The position numbers were made by a program, and so were the translations under genes. From an uncultured Algibacter sp. (lineage in GTDB: Bacteria; Bacteroidota; Bacteroidia; Flavobacteriales; Flavobacteriaceae), in assembly GCF_947490405.1 (NCBI RefSeq), contig NZ_CANLGU010000006.1:1-64000 (forward strand): a stretch of 64,000 nt of DNA, read 5' to 3'. The notes beneath the pieces were generated by a model. The model saw only the letters and a program-made list of their open reading frames with translations, did no database searches and was not told the origin of the DNA. This document shows, piece by piece, positions 19,764 through 28,020 of this stretch (position 1 is its first letter; every line of letters begins with the position of its first letter).

Positions 19764-20978
19764 TTACTTAAGACCAAGCCATTTAGCCGTTTCATAAACA
19801 AATTGAAATAGGTAATCATCAACTTTTAGATTGATATCAAAAACACGTTCTACAAACCAATATAAAGAAACAATGATTAGTAGTATAGACATGTAAACCA
19901 AAAATTTGGGATATAACTTATGTTTTCTTAAAATATATAAAACTGGAAAAATGGCAGCAATGATTACTAACTGCCCAACTTCTACACCTATATTAAACCC
20001 AAGCAGTGATAAGGTTAAAAACTCTCCAGTAAGTCCTAAATCGCCTAAGACACTTGCAAAACCAAAACCGTGGAATAAACCAAATATAAACGCAATAACC
20101 CAGTCTTTCATTTTAAAAATAGGCCTTATATTATGATAAGCAGCTAAGCCAATTGAGAAGGCGATTATAGACTCTACAATTTGCGAAGGTAGGTTGATAA
20201 GGTTTAAGGATGCTAATGTTAATGTTATGGTATGAGCTATTGTGAAAAAAGAAACAACTTTAATGATATACAAAAAAGCAGCTTTAAACGTCATAACAGG
20301 TTCCCAACCAAATATTGAATTGTTTTTCCTTCTAACAACTGCTGGAAGTATAAGGGCTAGTAAAAATAATATATGGTCTAAACCTATCCAGATATGCCAT
20401 ACACCTTGCTTAACCATAGCCATAAACCCTGTAAAAACACTGGATTCGTCTAATGCTAGAGTAGTAGAGGTGTCGTCGGGCCCAAAATCTTCAATGATAT
20501 TGGTGTAACCATCAATAACACCTGCCTTCCAATTATATTCCATAACTAAAAAACCTTTGTGTTTAGGGTCTTTATGAAACGCTAAATTGTAGTATATATC
20601 TAATTTATCAGGAATTTCTTCTGAATCTTTAAGCTTAAATTGATACTTAATATAATTACCCATACCAGTTTCTGTTATACCCAAATCCGTTAAGATTAGT
20701 TCATATTTGGTATTTCCAGAATAAAAACTTGAGTTTTCTAATATGTATGTCTTAATTGTATTTATGTATGGTTTAGCGTCTTCTACTGTTGAGTTATCAG
20801 GAAGATTAAAACCAAAAACTTTATTCAGTTCTTTAACATTTATTTCAAAACGGCCTTGAATACCATCAGCCTCATAAATTCTTAAGAATAAATAACTTTG
20901 ATTAGGCTCGTGAGAATAAGAAAATATAGAAAATACAAAGAAAGCGAATACTAGTAGTTGGTGTAGTTTTTTTTTCAT
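19764..20978 (-). CDS. HupE/UreJ-like membrane protein with extracytoplasmic N-domain
   Basis: I start this at 20978 (MKKKLHQL), giving 404 residues with a signal-like hydrophobic segment; an in-frame start 24 bp upstream would add eight residues. The N-terminal ~190 residues are soluble and probably periplasmic. The C-terminal ~210 residues contain about six membrane helices and the HupE/UreJ-type motifs HIWIGLDHILFLLAL, HTITLTLASL and FHGFGFASVLGDLGL, rich in conserved His/Asp. HupE/UreJ proteins have been linked to nickel or cobalt uptake; for the longer two-domain form the substrate is not established. It heads the minus-strand NRPS operon, 41 bp before the C-A-T-E gene, which suggests a transport role tied to the product. 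It could instead be an older neighbour of the TonB receptor, with the NRPS genes inserted between. Confidence 0.82.
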   Translation of the reverse strand: MKKKLHQLLVFAFFVFSIFSYSHEPNQSYLFLRIYEADGIQGRFEINVKELNKVFGFNLPDNSTVEDAKPYINTIKTYILENSSFYSGNTKYELILTDLGITETGMGNYIKYQFKLKDSEEIPDKLDIYYNLAFHKDPKHKGFLVMEYNWKAGVIDGYTNIIEDFGPDDTSTTLALDESSVFTGFMAMVKQGVWHIWIGLDHILFLLALILPAVVRRKNNSIFGWEPVMTFKAAFLYIIKVVSFFTIAHTITLTLASLNLINLPSQIVESIIAFSIGLAAYHNIRPIFKMKDWVIAFIFGLFHGFGFASVLGDLGLTGEFLTLSLLGFNIGVEVGQLVIIAAIFPVLYILRKHKLYPKFLVYMSILLIIVSLYWFVERVFDINLKVDDYLFQFVYETAKWLGLK

Positions 20979-21289
20979 ATTTAGTTTTTTGTAAAACACC
21001 ATTTGCTATATATAGACTTACAAAACATATTTAAACCTGAAGATTCAAAATAGTTAAAACTATTGTAGTTTATTTATAAAAATGAAACTAATAAAGTTAC
21101 AATAATGATATTTCAATTAATACAATTTTTTCAAAATATATTATTAATTAAGTTAAAACAGCAATAAAGTATTTATTTGTTCGATTTTGTCGATAAACTG
21201 TTGCTTATTAATTTTTAATCGATATAAGATGTGGCATGTCGATAGTTTTTGTCTAATACATATTATTGAGGTTAATTGAAATAAAAAAA
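20979..21289. promoter_or_regulatory. Divergent control region between the two NRPS operons
   Basis: This ~310-bp very AT-rich stretch separates the minus-strand operon (first gene HupE/UreJ-like) from the plus-strand operon (first gene the acyl-CoA-dehydrogenase-like enzyme), so both promoters must lie here. TCGAT occurs four times, at 21181, 21190, 21219 and 21239, in an otherwise GC-poor sequence, which may mark an operator. I found no exact TAxxTTTG -7 box on either strand. No small gene is visible. Confidence 0.5.
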
Positions 21290-22441
21290 TTGAATTTTTC
21301 ATATACTAAAGAGCAACTAAAGCTTAAAGAAGATTGCATAAATTTTGCAAAACAAGAGCTTAACGAATCGATTTATAAAAACGATAAAACCTCTACGTTT
21401 TCAAAAGAAAACTGGATAAAGTGTGCCAGTTTTGGTATTCAAGGTATGGCTGTGTCACCAGATTTTGGAGGACGCAAAGCACAATTAGATTTATTAGATG
21501 CTACGTTAGCCATGGAAGGTCTTGGTTATGGGTGTAGAGATAATGGTTTGCCTTTCGCGTTGAGTGCACAGATGTGGACAGTGCAACTTCCCATAGCAGA
21601 TTTTGGTTCTGAATTACAAAAGAAAAAATATTTACCATTGCTAGCCTCAGGAGAAAAAATAGCATGCCATGCATTAACAGAGCCCGAAGCTGGTTCAGAT
21701 ATTTTTAGCATGAAAACCACTGCTAAAAAAGTTGAAGGTGGTTATATTTTAAATGGGACAAAATGTTTAATAACACTAGCCCCTGTAGCTGATTTAGCAT
21801 TAGTATTTGCCACTATAAACCCTAAACTTGGTAAATGGGGCGTTACTGCATTTTTAGTTGAAACCGATGCACTAGGTTTTTCCGTAAGTAAGAATAAAGA
21901 TAAAATGGGTATGCGTACAGTTCCAATTGGAAGTTTAAATTTTAAAGATTGTTTTGTACCAGAAACCAATAGGTTAGGGAAAGAGGGGGCAGGATGGAGC
22001 ATTACAAATCATTCCTTGGAGTATGATCGCTGTAGTATTTTAGCAAGTCAGCTTGGAGCTATGGAGTTTCAATTAGAGGAATCTATAAAATTTGTGAAAA
22101 GCAGAAAACAGTTTGGAAAGTCAGTATCAGAGTTTCAATCAGTTTCAAATAGAATAGCAGATATGAAATTGCGTTTGGAAAGTTCTAGATTATTATTATA
22201 CAAAGTAGCCTGGATGAAAAGTGAAGGTCAATCTGCAATGTTAGAATCTGCATTATTAAAATTACAATTAAGTGAGAGTTTTGTAACTTCCAGTATAGAT
22301 ACTATTCGTAACCACGGTGGATATGGTTATTTGAGTGAAAATGAGGTTGAACGTAATTTGCGCGATGCTATTGGAGGTGTTATATATGCGGGGACTTCAG
22401 ATATACAACGAAATATTATTTCCAAACTACTCGGACTTTAA
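21290..22441 (+). CDS. Acyl-CoA dehydrogenase-like flavoprotein, probable prolyl-carrier dehydrogenase
   Basis: I prefer the TTG at 21290, which gives MNFSYTKEQLKLKEDC, the normal family opening, and 383 residues; an in-frame TTG at 21266 adds eight. Family motifs are ALTEPEAGSD, FGKSVSEFQSV and YAGTSDIQR. The usual catalytic Glu of medium-chain enzymes (YEGTS) is Ala here. In isovaleryl-CoA-dehydrogenase-like members the base sits before the conserved Arg of an LxxER segment; here that reads LEYDR, with Asp. Prolyl-carrier oxidases (PltE, RedW) belong to this superfamily and turn prolyl-S-PCP into pyrrolyl-2-carboxyl-S-PCP. The next two genes are a stand-alone A domain and a stand-alone carrier, as in those pathways. 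Superfamily is clear; the prolyl substrate is inferred from context and the A-domain code. Confidence 0.88.
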   Translation: MNFSYTKEQLKLKEDCINFAKQELNESIYKNDKTSTFSKENWIKCASFGIQGMAVSPDFGGRKAQLDLLDATLAMEGLGYGCRDNGLPFALSAQMWTVQLPIADFGSELQKKKYLPLLASGEKIACHALTEPEAGSDIFSMKTTAKKVEGGYILNGTKCLITLAPVADLALVFATINPKLGKWGVTAFLVETDALGFSVSKNKDKMGMRTVPIGSLNFKDCFVPETNRLGKEGAGWSITNHSLEYDRCSILASQLGAMEFQLEESIKFVKSRKQFGKSVSEFQSVSNRIADMKLRLESSRLLLYKVAWMKSEGQSAMLESALLKLQLSESFVTSSIDTIRNHGGYGYLSENEVERNLRDAIGGVIYAGTSDIQRNIISKLLGL

Positions 22442-22458
22442 AAGCATAAAAGAAAAAA

Positions 22459-24024
22459 GTGTTATATAATTTAGTACAAATAATAGAGCAATCTGCTAAA
22501 GCGTTTCCTAATAAAGGTGCTTTTAGATATATGGAGGATTCCATAACTTATAAGGAATTAGATATTAAGTCTAATCAATTAGCTCATTATTTGATTACTC
22601 GTGGCGTAAAAAAAGGAGATCGTGTTGGTATTTTAATGCATCGTTGTTTAGAAACTAGTATAGCTATTTATGGTATTTTAAAATCGGGTGCTGCCTATGT
22701 GCCAATAGATCCATTTTTGCCTAATGAGCGAATTAAATTTTTAATAAATGATTGTGATATAAAACATTTAGTTTCTACCGATAAGCAATCAAAAAAAATA
22801 AGAAAAATTCTATTATCAAAACACAACCTTGAAACGATAATAGGACTTTCAGATTCACAAAATATTAAAACTATATCTTGGAAAAGAGTTTATGAAAGCC
22901 TATTAGAAGACTACATTTCGGTAGATATACTATCAGACGATTTATCATATATTCTTTATACATCTGGTAGTACAGGGCTTCCAAAAGGTATCATGCATAC
23001 GCACGCAAGCGCATTAGCTTTTGCCAAATTGGTGGTAGACTTATATGGTTTTAAGCATACCGATATTATTGCAAACAGTGCACCTTTACATTTTGATGTA
23101 TCTATACTTGGTTATTGCTCAGCACCTCTTGCTTCTGCTACTACAGTTATTATTTCAGATGCGCATTTAAAATTTCCAATAAGTTTAGCAGAACTAACAG
23201 AGAGAGAAAAAGTAACCATATGGTATTCAGTGCCATTGTTGTTGATAGAGTTACTTCACAAGGGTGATATTCAAAATAAAGATTTTAGCAATATGCGCTG
23301 GGTATTATTTGCAGGAGAAGCTTTTGCAACCAAACAATTGCGAGCTTTAATGCAGTTGTGGCCACATGCAGAGTTTAGTAATATTTATGGCCCCACAGAA
23401 TTAAATCAGTGCACATATTATAATTTAAAGGTTCCTCCTAAAACGGATAATCCAATTCCTATTGGTACAACATGGAAGAATACAGAATATAAAATTTTGG
23501 ATGATAAAGATAACGTTGTTGAACCTGGAGAAGAAGGTTTGCTAGTTGTAAGATCAGCAACCATGATGAAGGGTTATTGGAATAATAAAGCATTAACAGA
23601 GGCCTCATTATATAAGTATAAAATTGCAGAAGGGTTTGAGCATGTTTATTATAGAACAGGGGATTTAGTTAAGCTAAATAGTAATAATGAATTACTTTTT
23701 TTAGGAAGAAAGGATAGTCAAATAAAATTAAGAGGTTTTAGGATTGAAATAGGAGAGATTGAAAATATACTTTTAAACTACCAAGGTGTTACAGAAGCCG
23801 CGGTAATAGTAACTGATATTGCCAAAGACAAGAGTTTGGTTGCAACTATTTTAACTGATGGTGCATCTGAAGTTTCTGAAGATAACCTTACAGTACATTG
23901 TAAAAATAATTTACCAATATATGCTGTACCCAAACAAATACTGATATTAAAATCTTTCCCGAGGACAAGTTCAGGGAAAATTAATAGAAGAGAGATAGCA
24001 AGCATGATTAAATCATCAAATTAA
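22459..24024 (+). CDS. Stand-alone adenylation enzyme, probable L-prolyl-AMP ligase
   Basis: This is a 521-residue single-domain A enzyme starting at GTG 22459. It has YTSGSTGLPKGI (167-178), YGPTE (310-314), YRTGDLV and the A10 segment RTSSGKINRRE. Aligned to PheA, its pocket is D213-V214-L217-Y256-L283-A285-I309-Q317-C318 plus the A10 lysine. From memory the free-standing proline ligases RedM, PltF and CloN4 share D-L-L-Y-L-A-L-V-C-K, so seven of ten positions agree. It is 17 bp after the dehydrogenase gene and abuts the carrier gene. I infer that it activates L-proline and loads it on the adjacent carrier. A different small amino acid cannot be excluded without an alignment. Confidence 0.9.
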   Translation: MLYNLVQIIEQSAKAFPNKGAFRYMEDSITYKELDIKSNQLAHYLITRGVKKGDRVGILMHRCLETSIAIYGILKSGAAYVPIDPFLPNERIKFLINDCDIKHLVSTDKQSKKIRKILLSKHNLETIIGLSDSQNIKTISWKRVYESLLEDYISVDILSDDLSYILYTSGSTGLPKGIMHTHASALAFAKLVVDLYGFKHTDIIANSAPLHFDVSILGYCSAPLASATTVIISDAHLKFPISLAELTEREKVTIWYSVPLLLIELLHKGDIQNKDFSNMRWVLFAGEAFATKQLRALMQLWPHAEFSNIYGPTELNQCTYYNLKVPPKTDNPIPIGTTWKNTEYKILDDKDNVVEPGEEGLLVVRSATMMKGYWNNKALTEASLYKYKIAEGFEHVYYRTGDLVKLNSNNELLFLGRKDSQIKLRGFRIEIGEIENILLNYQGVTEAAVIVTDIAKDKSLVATILTDGASEVSEDNLTVHCKNNLPIYAVPKQILILKSFPRTSSGKINRREIASMIKSSN

Positions 24025-24261
24025 ATGGAAAAAACGATTATAAAGCATATTGAGAACGAACTGGCTGTTGAGGTAATAGAAGATGGATTAGAAGCCTCAG
24101 ATGATCTTTTAGGAAGTGGTATAGTTGATTCTTTAGGAATGATGAAATTAGTTTCCTTCATAGAAGAACAATTTACTATTGAGGTAGCGCCAGAAGAAAT
24201 GGTTATTGATAATTTTATGACTGTAAAGAATATTTGCGAATACATTAAAACCAAACTATAA
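24025..24261 (+). CDS. Stand-alone peptidyl carrier protein
   Basis: This is a 78-residue acidic helical protein of acyl/peptidyl carrier type. The phosphopantetheine site is Ser36 in GSGIVDSLGMMKL. Its ATG directly follows the stop of the stand-alone A gene, so the two are translated together. By analogy with PltL and RedO it would hold proline while the flavoprotein oxidises it to the pyrrole, then present the pyrrolyl thioester to the C domain of the next gene, 30 bp downstream. The carrier fold is clear; the cargo is inferred. Confidence 0.92.
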   Translation: MEKTIIKHIENELAVEVIEDGLEASDDLLGSGIVDSLGMMKLVSFIEEQFTIEVAPEEMVIDNFMTVKNICEYIKTKL

Positions 24262-24291
24262 ACTTAAGTTTTTAGATAGATATCTAGATAT

Positions 24292-27200
24292 ATGGAAGTC
24301 ACCCATTATAATTACTTAACACAGAACCAAAAATTATTGTGGTTAGGGCAGGAGTTAAATCCGAAGTCGCCTATGTACAATATGGTTATGGTTTATGAAA
24401 TTTCAGGAGAGGTGTCTTATATACATTTCAAAAATGCTTTTGAGAAGTTAGTAGAGCAGAATGATGTTCTTCGCTCAGTTTTTGATTTTGAGAATGGAGA
24501 GCCTATTCAAAAATATTTATCCAATATAGAATATGAGGTTTTATTTGAGGATTTTTCTAATCATGAAGATCCAAAAAAAGCATATTTTGAATGGCAAAAA
24601 GGTCGGGTTTCAAAAATATTTGATACTAAAAAGTGTTTGTTTGATTGTGCACTTATTAAATTATCTAAAGAGAAGTTTATATGGTACATAAATCAGCACC
24701 ATCTAATAACTGATGGGTGGAGTACGACAATCATGCTTTCTAAGATATCTGATTTATACAGTCAAGGTATAAGAAATAGTTTTGATGACACAAAATTATA
24801 TTCATACAAGGCATTTATAGATATTCATAGCGAAAACAGTAATAACAACAAACACAATCAAAACAAAATATACTGGGAAGAAAAAGTAAAAGAATACCCC
24901 AATGTACCCTCACTTTATCATAAAAAAGTTGAAAATTTAAATACAAGTTCAGAGCGATTATTTGTTAGTTTAGGTAATGAACGTTCAGAAAAAATTAGAG
25001 CTTTAGCAAAGCATAAAGATTTCAAAGGATGGAATCTAGACCTAACACTTTATAATATATTTTTAACGGCATTATTCGCTTATATTTACAGAGTTACAGG
25101 GCAAGAGCAGTTAGTAATAGGTTCACCAACACATAATCGAGTAAAAAAAGAATTTAAAAACATATTAGGTTATTTTGTAGAAACATTTCCTTTATTTACC
25201 CAAGTTGATGAAGAAGAAACTTTCATTTCTTTATTTAAAAAAGTACAAATAGAGAGTAATAACTTTCTTAAAAAAGCACAATTAGGAACTTCTAATGCAA
25301 AATTAAATAGAAGTTTTAATGTGTTTTATAATTATATAAACTCACATAATTCAAGCTTCAATGAGTTTTCTGTTAAAACGTCTTGGGTTCACTCTGGGCA
25401 TACAGACCCTAGACACCATATTCGTTTTCATGTACATGATTTTGATAATACTGGTAGTATTAAATTATATTTTGATTTAAACACGCAGGTTTTTGATGAT
25501 GAAAAGCGAAAATATGTACCAAATCACTTTTTAAAATTACTTGATGCTTTTTTAAATGACCCATCAATTGTATTGGAGCATGTTAATCTAATTACAGAAT
25601 CTGAAAAATCACAAATAAGTAAATGGAATGACACTGTTGTTAATTACCCTGAAAATGAAACGCTACTTTCAAAATTCAGAAATCAAGTTTTAAGAACACC
25701 TAACCAAGTGGCTTTAGTTTTTAAAAAAACCACTTTATCCTATAAAGTATTAGATGAGAAATCCAATCAAGTTGCACATTTTTTAATTAGTAAAGGTGTA
25801 AAGAATAATGATATCATCGCTGTGAGTTTAGAGCGCTCATTAGAAATGATGATCTTTATTTATGGAATCATTAAAGCAGGAGCTGCATATTTACCTTTAG
25901 ATGCTAACATCCCTAATGAACGATTAGATTTTATTTTAAAAGATGCTAATATCAATACCTTATTTTACAATCATGATAAATTAAAGGGTACTGATTTTAG
26001 TGGTGTAGCCTGTTTTGGTGTTCATGATATTTATGAGCAAATACAAACGATGTGCATATCTAAATGCGAAGTAAAAATAGAACCAAGCGATTTAGCATAT
26101 GTTATTTATACTTCAGGTAGTACAGGATCTCCCAAAGGAGTTGAGTGTCATCATGAAGGTATTTGTAATAGATTAAATTGGATGAATGAAAATTATCTAG
26201 TACAAAATGATGATGTATTTATCCAAAAAACCCCAATTACCTTTGATGTTTCGGTTTGGGAGTTGTTTTGGCCTTTACAAATAGGCTCAAAATTGGTTGT
26301 AGAGGTTCCAGATGCTCATAAAAATCCAGAGCAACTAGTAGAAACAATTTGTAGAAATGATGTAACAAACATTCATTTTGTACCCTCAATGCTTAATGTT
26401 TTTATCCAAAATGAAGCTGTAAAACGTTGCACCAGTTTAAGGAAAATATTTTGTAGCGGTGAGGCTTTATCTGTTCCCGTTGTAGAAAAAACTTATGATA
26501 AATTAACAGTTGAAGTACACAATTTATATGGACCTACTGAGGCTTCTGTAGATGTGACTAGTTGGTATTGTAAAAAAGAATCTCTAGCCAAAGGAATTCC
26601 AATTGGGAGACCAGTTGCAAATACTCAGCTTTATATTCTAGATAAGTATTTTAATCAATTACCAATAGGTGTTATAGGAGAGTTATATATAGCAGGAAAA
26701 CAAGTAGCTAAAGGATATTTGAACCGTGAAAATCTAACAAATCAACGTTTTGTGAAAGATGTCTTTTCAAGTAACCTTAATGCAAGAATGTACAAAACAG
26801 GAGATTTAGTTAGATATAGAGAGGATGGAGCAATTGAGTATCACGGTAGAATAGACAATCAAATAAAGTTGAGAGGCTTAAGAATAGAACTTGGTGAAAT
26901 TGAAAAAACTATCGAAAAACACCCAGACATATTACAGGCAATTGTTACAACAGATCAAAGAGATAATTTAATAGCCTATTATATAGGTCAAACTACAAAC
27001 GAGAATTCAATTGTCAGTATCCTAGAGTCTTATCTACCAGATTATATGATACCAAGTTTGTTTATGCATGTTGAGAGTTTCAAGTTGTTATCAAGTGGTA
27101 AGGTTGATAGAAAACAACTGCCAAATCATAATGGCTTAAATGCTAATAAATTAGAAACCAGTAAAATATCACCTAGAAATGAAATAGAAGAACTGGTTCA

Positions 27201-27417
27201 TGCTATATGGGAAGAGGTGCTTAACATAGATGAAATTGGTGTTAATGAGAATTTTGTTAGAATAGGCGGGAATTCGCTTAATGCAATATCAATAACATCT
27301 CGATTAAAAAAAGAACTTGAATTAGATATTTCAATAATTGATGTATTCAATTATCCAACTATAGAGACTTACTCGAAACATATAGAAAAAACTATTGTTA
27401 GTTTACTAAATGAATAG
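24292..27417 (+). CDS. NRPS module C-A-T, predicted serine-activating
   Basis: This is a 1041-residue protein. C domain: ~5-440, with HHLITDGW (136-143). A domain: ~455-950, with YTSGSTGSPKG, YGPTE (746-750), YKTGDLVRY and SSGKVDR. T domain: ~960-1035, Ser995 in RIGGNSLNA. Aligned to PheA, its pocket reads D652-V653-W656-H695-F720-S722-L745-V753-D754 plus Lys, which is the textbook serine code (as in EntF). No epimerization or thioesterase domain follows. It is 30 bp downstream of the stand-alone carrier, so its C domain most likely joins the carrier-bound starter acid, predicted pyrrole-2-carboxylate, to serine. The 3' end overlaps the next gene by 8 bp. Confidence 0.96.
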   Translation: MEVTHYNYLTQNQKLLWLGQELNPKSPMYNMVMVYEISGEVSYIHFKNAFEKLVEQNDVLRSVFDFENGEPIQKYLSNIEYEVLFEDFSNHEDPKKAYFEWQKGRVSKIFDTKKCLFDCALIKLSKEKFIWYINQHHLITDGWSTTIMLSKISDLYSQGIRNSFDDTKLYSYKAFIDIHSENSNNNKHNQNKIYWEEKVKEYPNVPSLYHKKVENLNTSSERLFVSLGNERSEKIRALAKHKDFKGWNLDLTLYNIFLTALFAYIYRVTGQEQLVIGSPTHNRVKKEFKNILGYFVETFPLFTQVDEEETFISLFKKVQIESNNFLKKAQLGTSNAKLNRSFNVFYNYINSHNSSFNEFSVKTSWVHSGHTDPRHHIRFHVHDFDNTGSIKLYFDLNTQVFDDEKRKYVPNHFLKLLDAFLNDPSIVLEHVNLITESEKSQISKWNDTVVNYPENETLLSKFRNQVLRTPNQVALVFKKTTLSYKVLDEKSNQVAHFLISKGVKNNDIIAVSLERSLEMMIFIYGIIKAGAAYLPLDANIPNERLDFILKDANINTLFYNHDKLKGTDFSGVACFGVHDIYEQIQTMCISKCEVKIEPSDLAYVIYTSGSTGSPKGVECHHEGICNRLNWMNENYLVQNDDVFIQKTPITFDVSVWELFWPLQIGSKLVVEVPDAHKNPEQLVETICRNDVTNIHFVPSMLNVFIQNEAVKRCTSLRKIFCSGEALSVPVVEKTYDKLTVEVHNLYGPTEASVDVTSWYCKKESLAKGIPIGRPVANTQLYILDKYFNQLPIGVIGELYIAGKQVAKGYLNRENLTNQRFVKDVFSSNLNARMYKTGDLVRYREDGAIEYHGRIDNQIKLRGLRIELGEIEKTIEKHPDILQAIVTTDQRDNLIAYYIGQTTNENSIVSILESYLPDYMIPSLFMHVESFKLLSSGKVDRKQLPNHNGLNANKLETSKISPRNEIEELVHAIWEEVLNIDEIGVNENFVRIGGNSLNAISITSRLKKELELDISIIDVFNYPTIETYSKHIEKTIVSLLNE

Positions 27418-27877
27418 AAATGTTAAAAAGGGCTGGGAGCCATTTGTAATAAAGATTATGGCTATTGCAATGAGTATTTGCTATGTGTTTGGACCATCAC
27501 ATAAAGAAGTAAATAACGCATTGCACTACCTTCTGCATCAATTTGAAAAACCTAAAACCGTATTAGTACATTCAAAACTAAATGACGCAAAACATGAAAA
27601 TCATTATACTTACTTTTTGAAAAATAAAGAGGAAAAGCATCAGCATACCCTTTTAGAAGTATTAAATGAAATACTAAAAGTTTGTGATGTGGATGATAGT
27701 CCTGAAAATCAAAATATCACATTTAAAAAAATAGATAAGCATTTACGGTCTAAGCAATCACTAAAAAATAAAAATTTAGTTTTAGGTCTATATATAAAAC
27801 ATCGATTTCCACATCTTAATGAACATATTCATCAAGGTTTTTTAAAAACCAATCTGCAACCTCCTCAATTAATCTAG
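27410..27877 (+). CDS. Small histidine-rich protein of unknown function
   Basis: This is a 155-residue protein whose ATG overlaps the end of the C-A-T NRPS gene by 8 bp, so it is translationally coupled. I do not recognise a family. Residues ~12-28 form one hydrophobic stretch (FVIKIMAIAMSICYVFG) that could be a membrane anchor or a poor signal. There are 13 histidines (8 percent), several in pairs such as KHENH, KHQH and HIHQ, and the protein is otherwise basic. The next gene is a TonB-dependent receptor. A metal-binding or inner-membrane accessory role would fit but is only an inference from composition and place. Confidence 0.8.
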   Translation: MNRNVKKGWEPFVIKIMAIAMSICYVFGPSHKEVNNALHYLLHQFEKPKTVLVHSKLNDAKHENHYTYFLKNKEEKHQHTLLEVLNEILKVCDVDDSPENQNITFKKIDKHLRSKQSLKNKNLVLGLYIKHRFPHLNEHIHQGFLKTNLQPPQLI

Positions 27878-27895
27878 TATTCCTTAAAAGGAAAG

Positions 27896-28005
27896 CTTGA
27901 AAATATAGAGTTATTGATACTTTTTTTCAAGTTATCAAATATCATATTACTAACACAGATAGCATGGGGCATATTTTTATGTTTTGTCATAACCTGTGTT
28001 ATAAC
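27896..28005 (+). promoter_or_regulatory. Inverted repeats upstream of the TonB receptor gene
   Basis: The 143-bp gap before the receptor gene holds CTTGAAAA (27896-27903) facing TTTTCAAG (27924-27931), and TAACACAG (27951-27958) facing CTGTGTTA (27994-28001), the latter overlapping the palindrome GTTATAAC (27998-28005). They could be a terminator/attenuator and an operator separating receptor control from the NRPS genes. No exact -7 box was found. Regulatory function is a guess. Confidence 0.3.
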
Positions 28006-28020
28006 TCAAACTTAAAAAAA

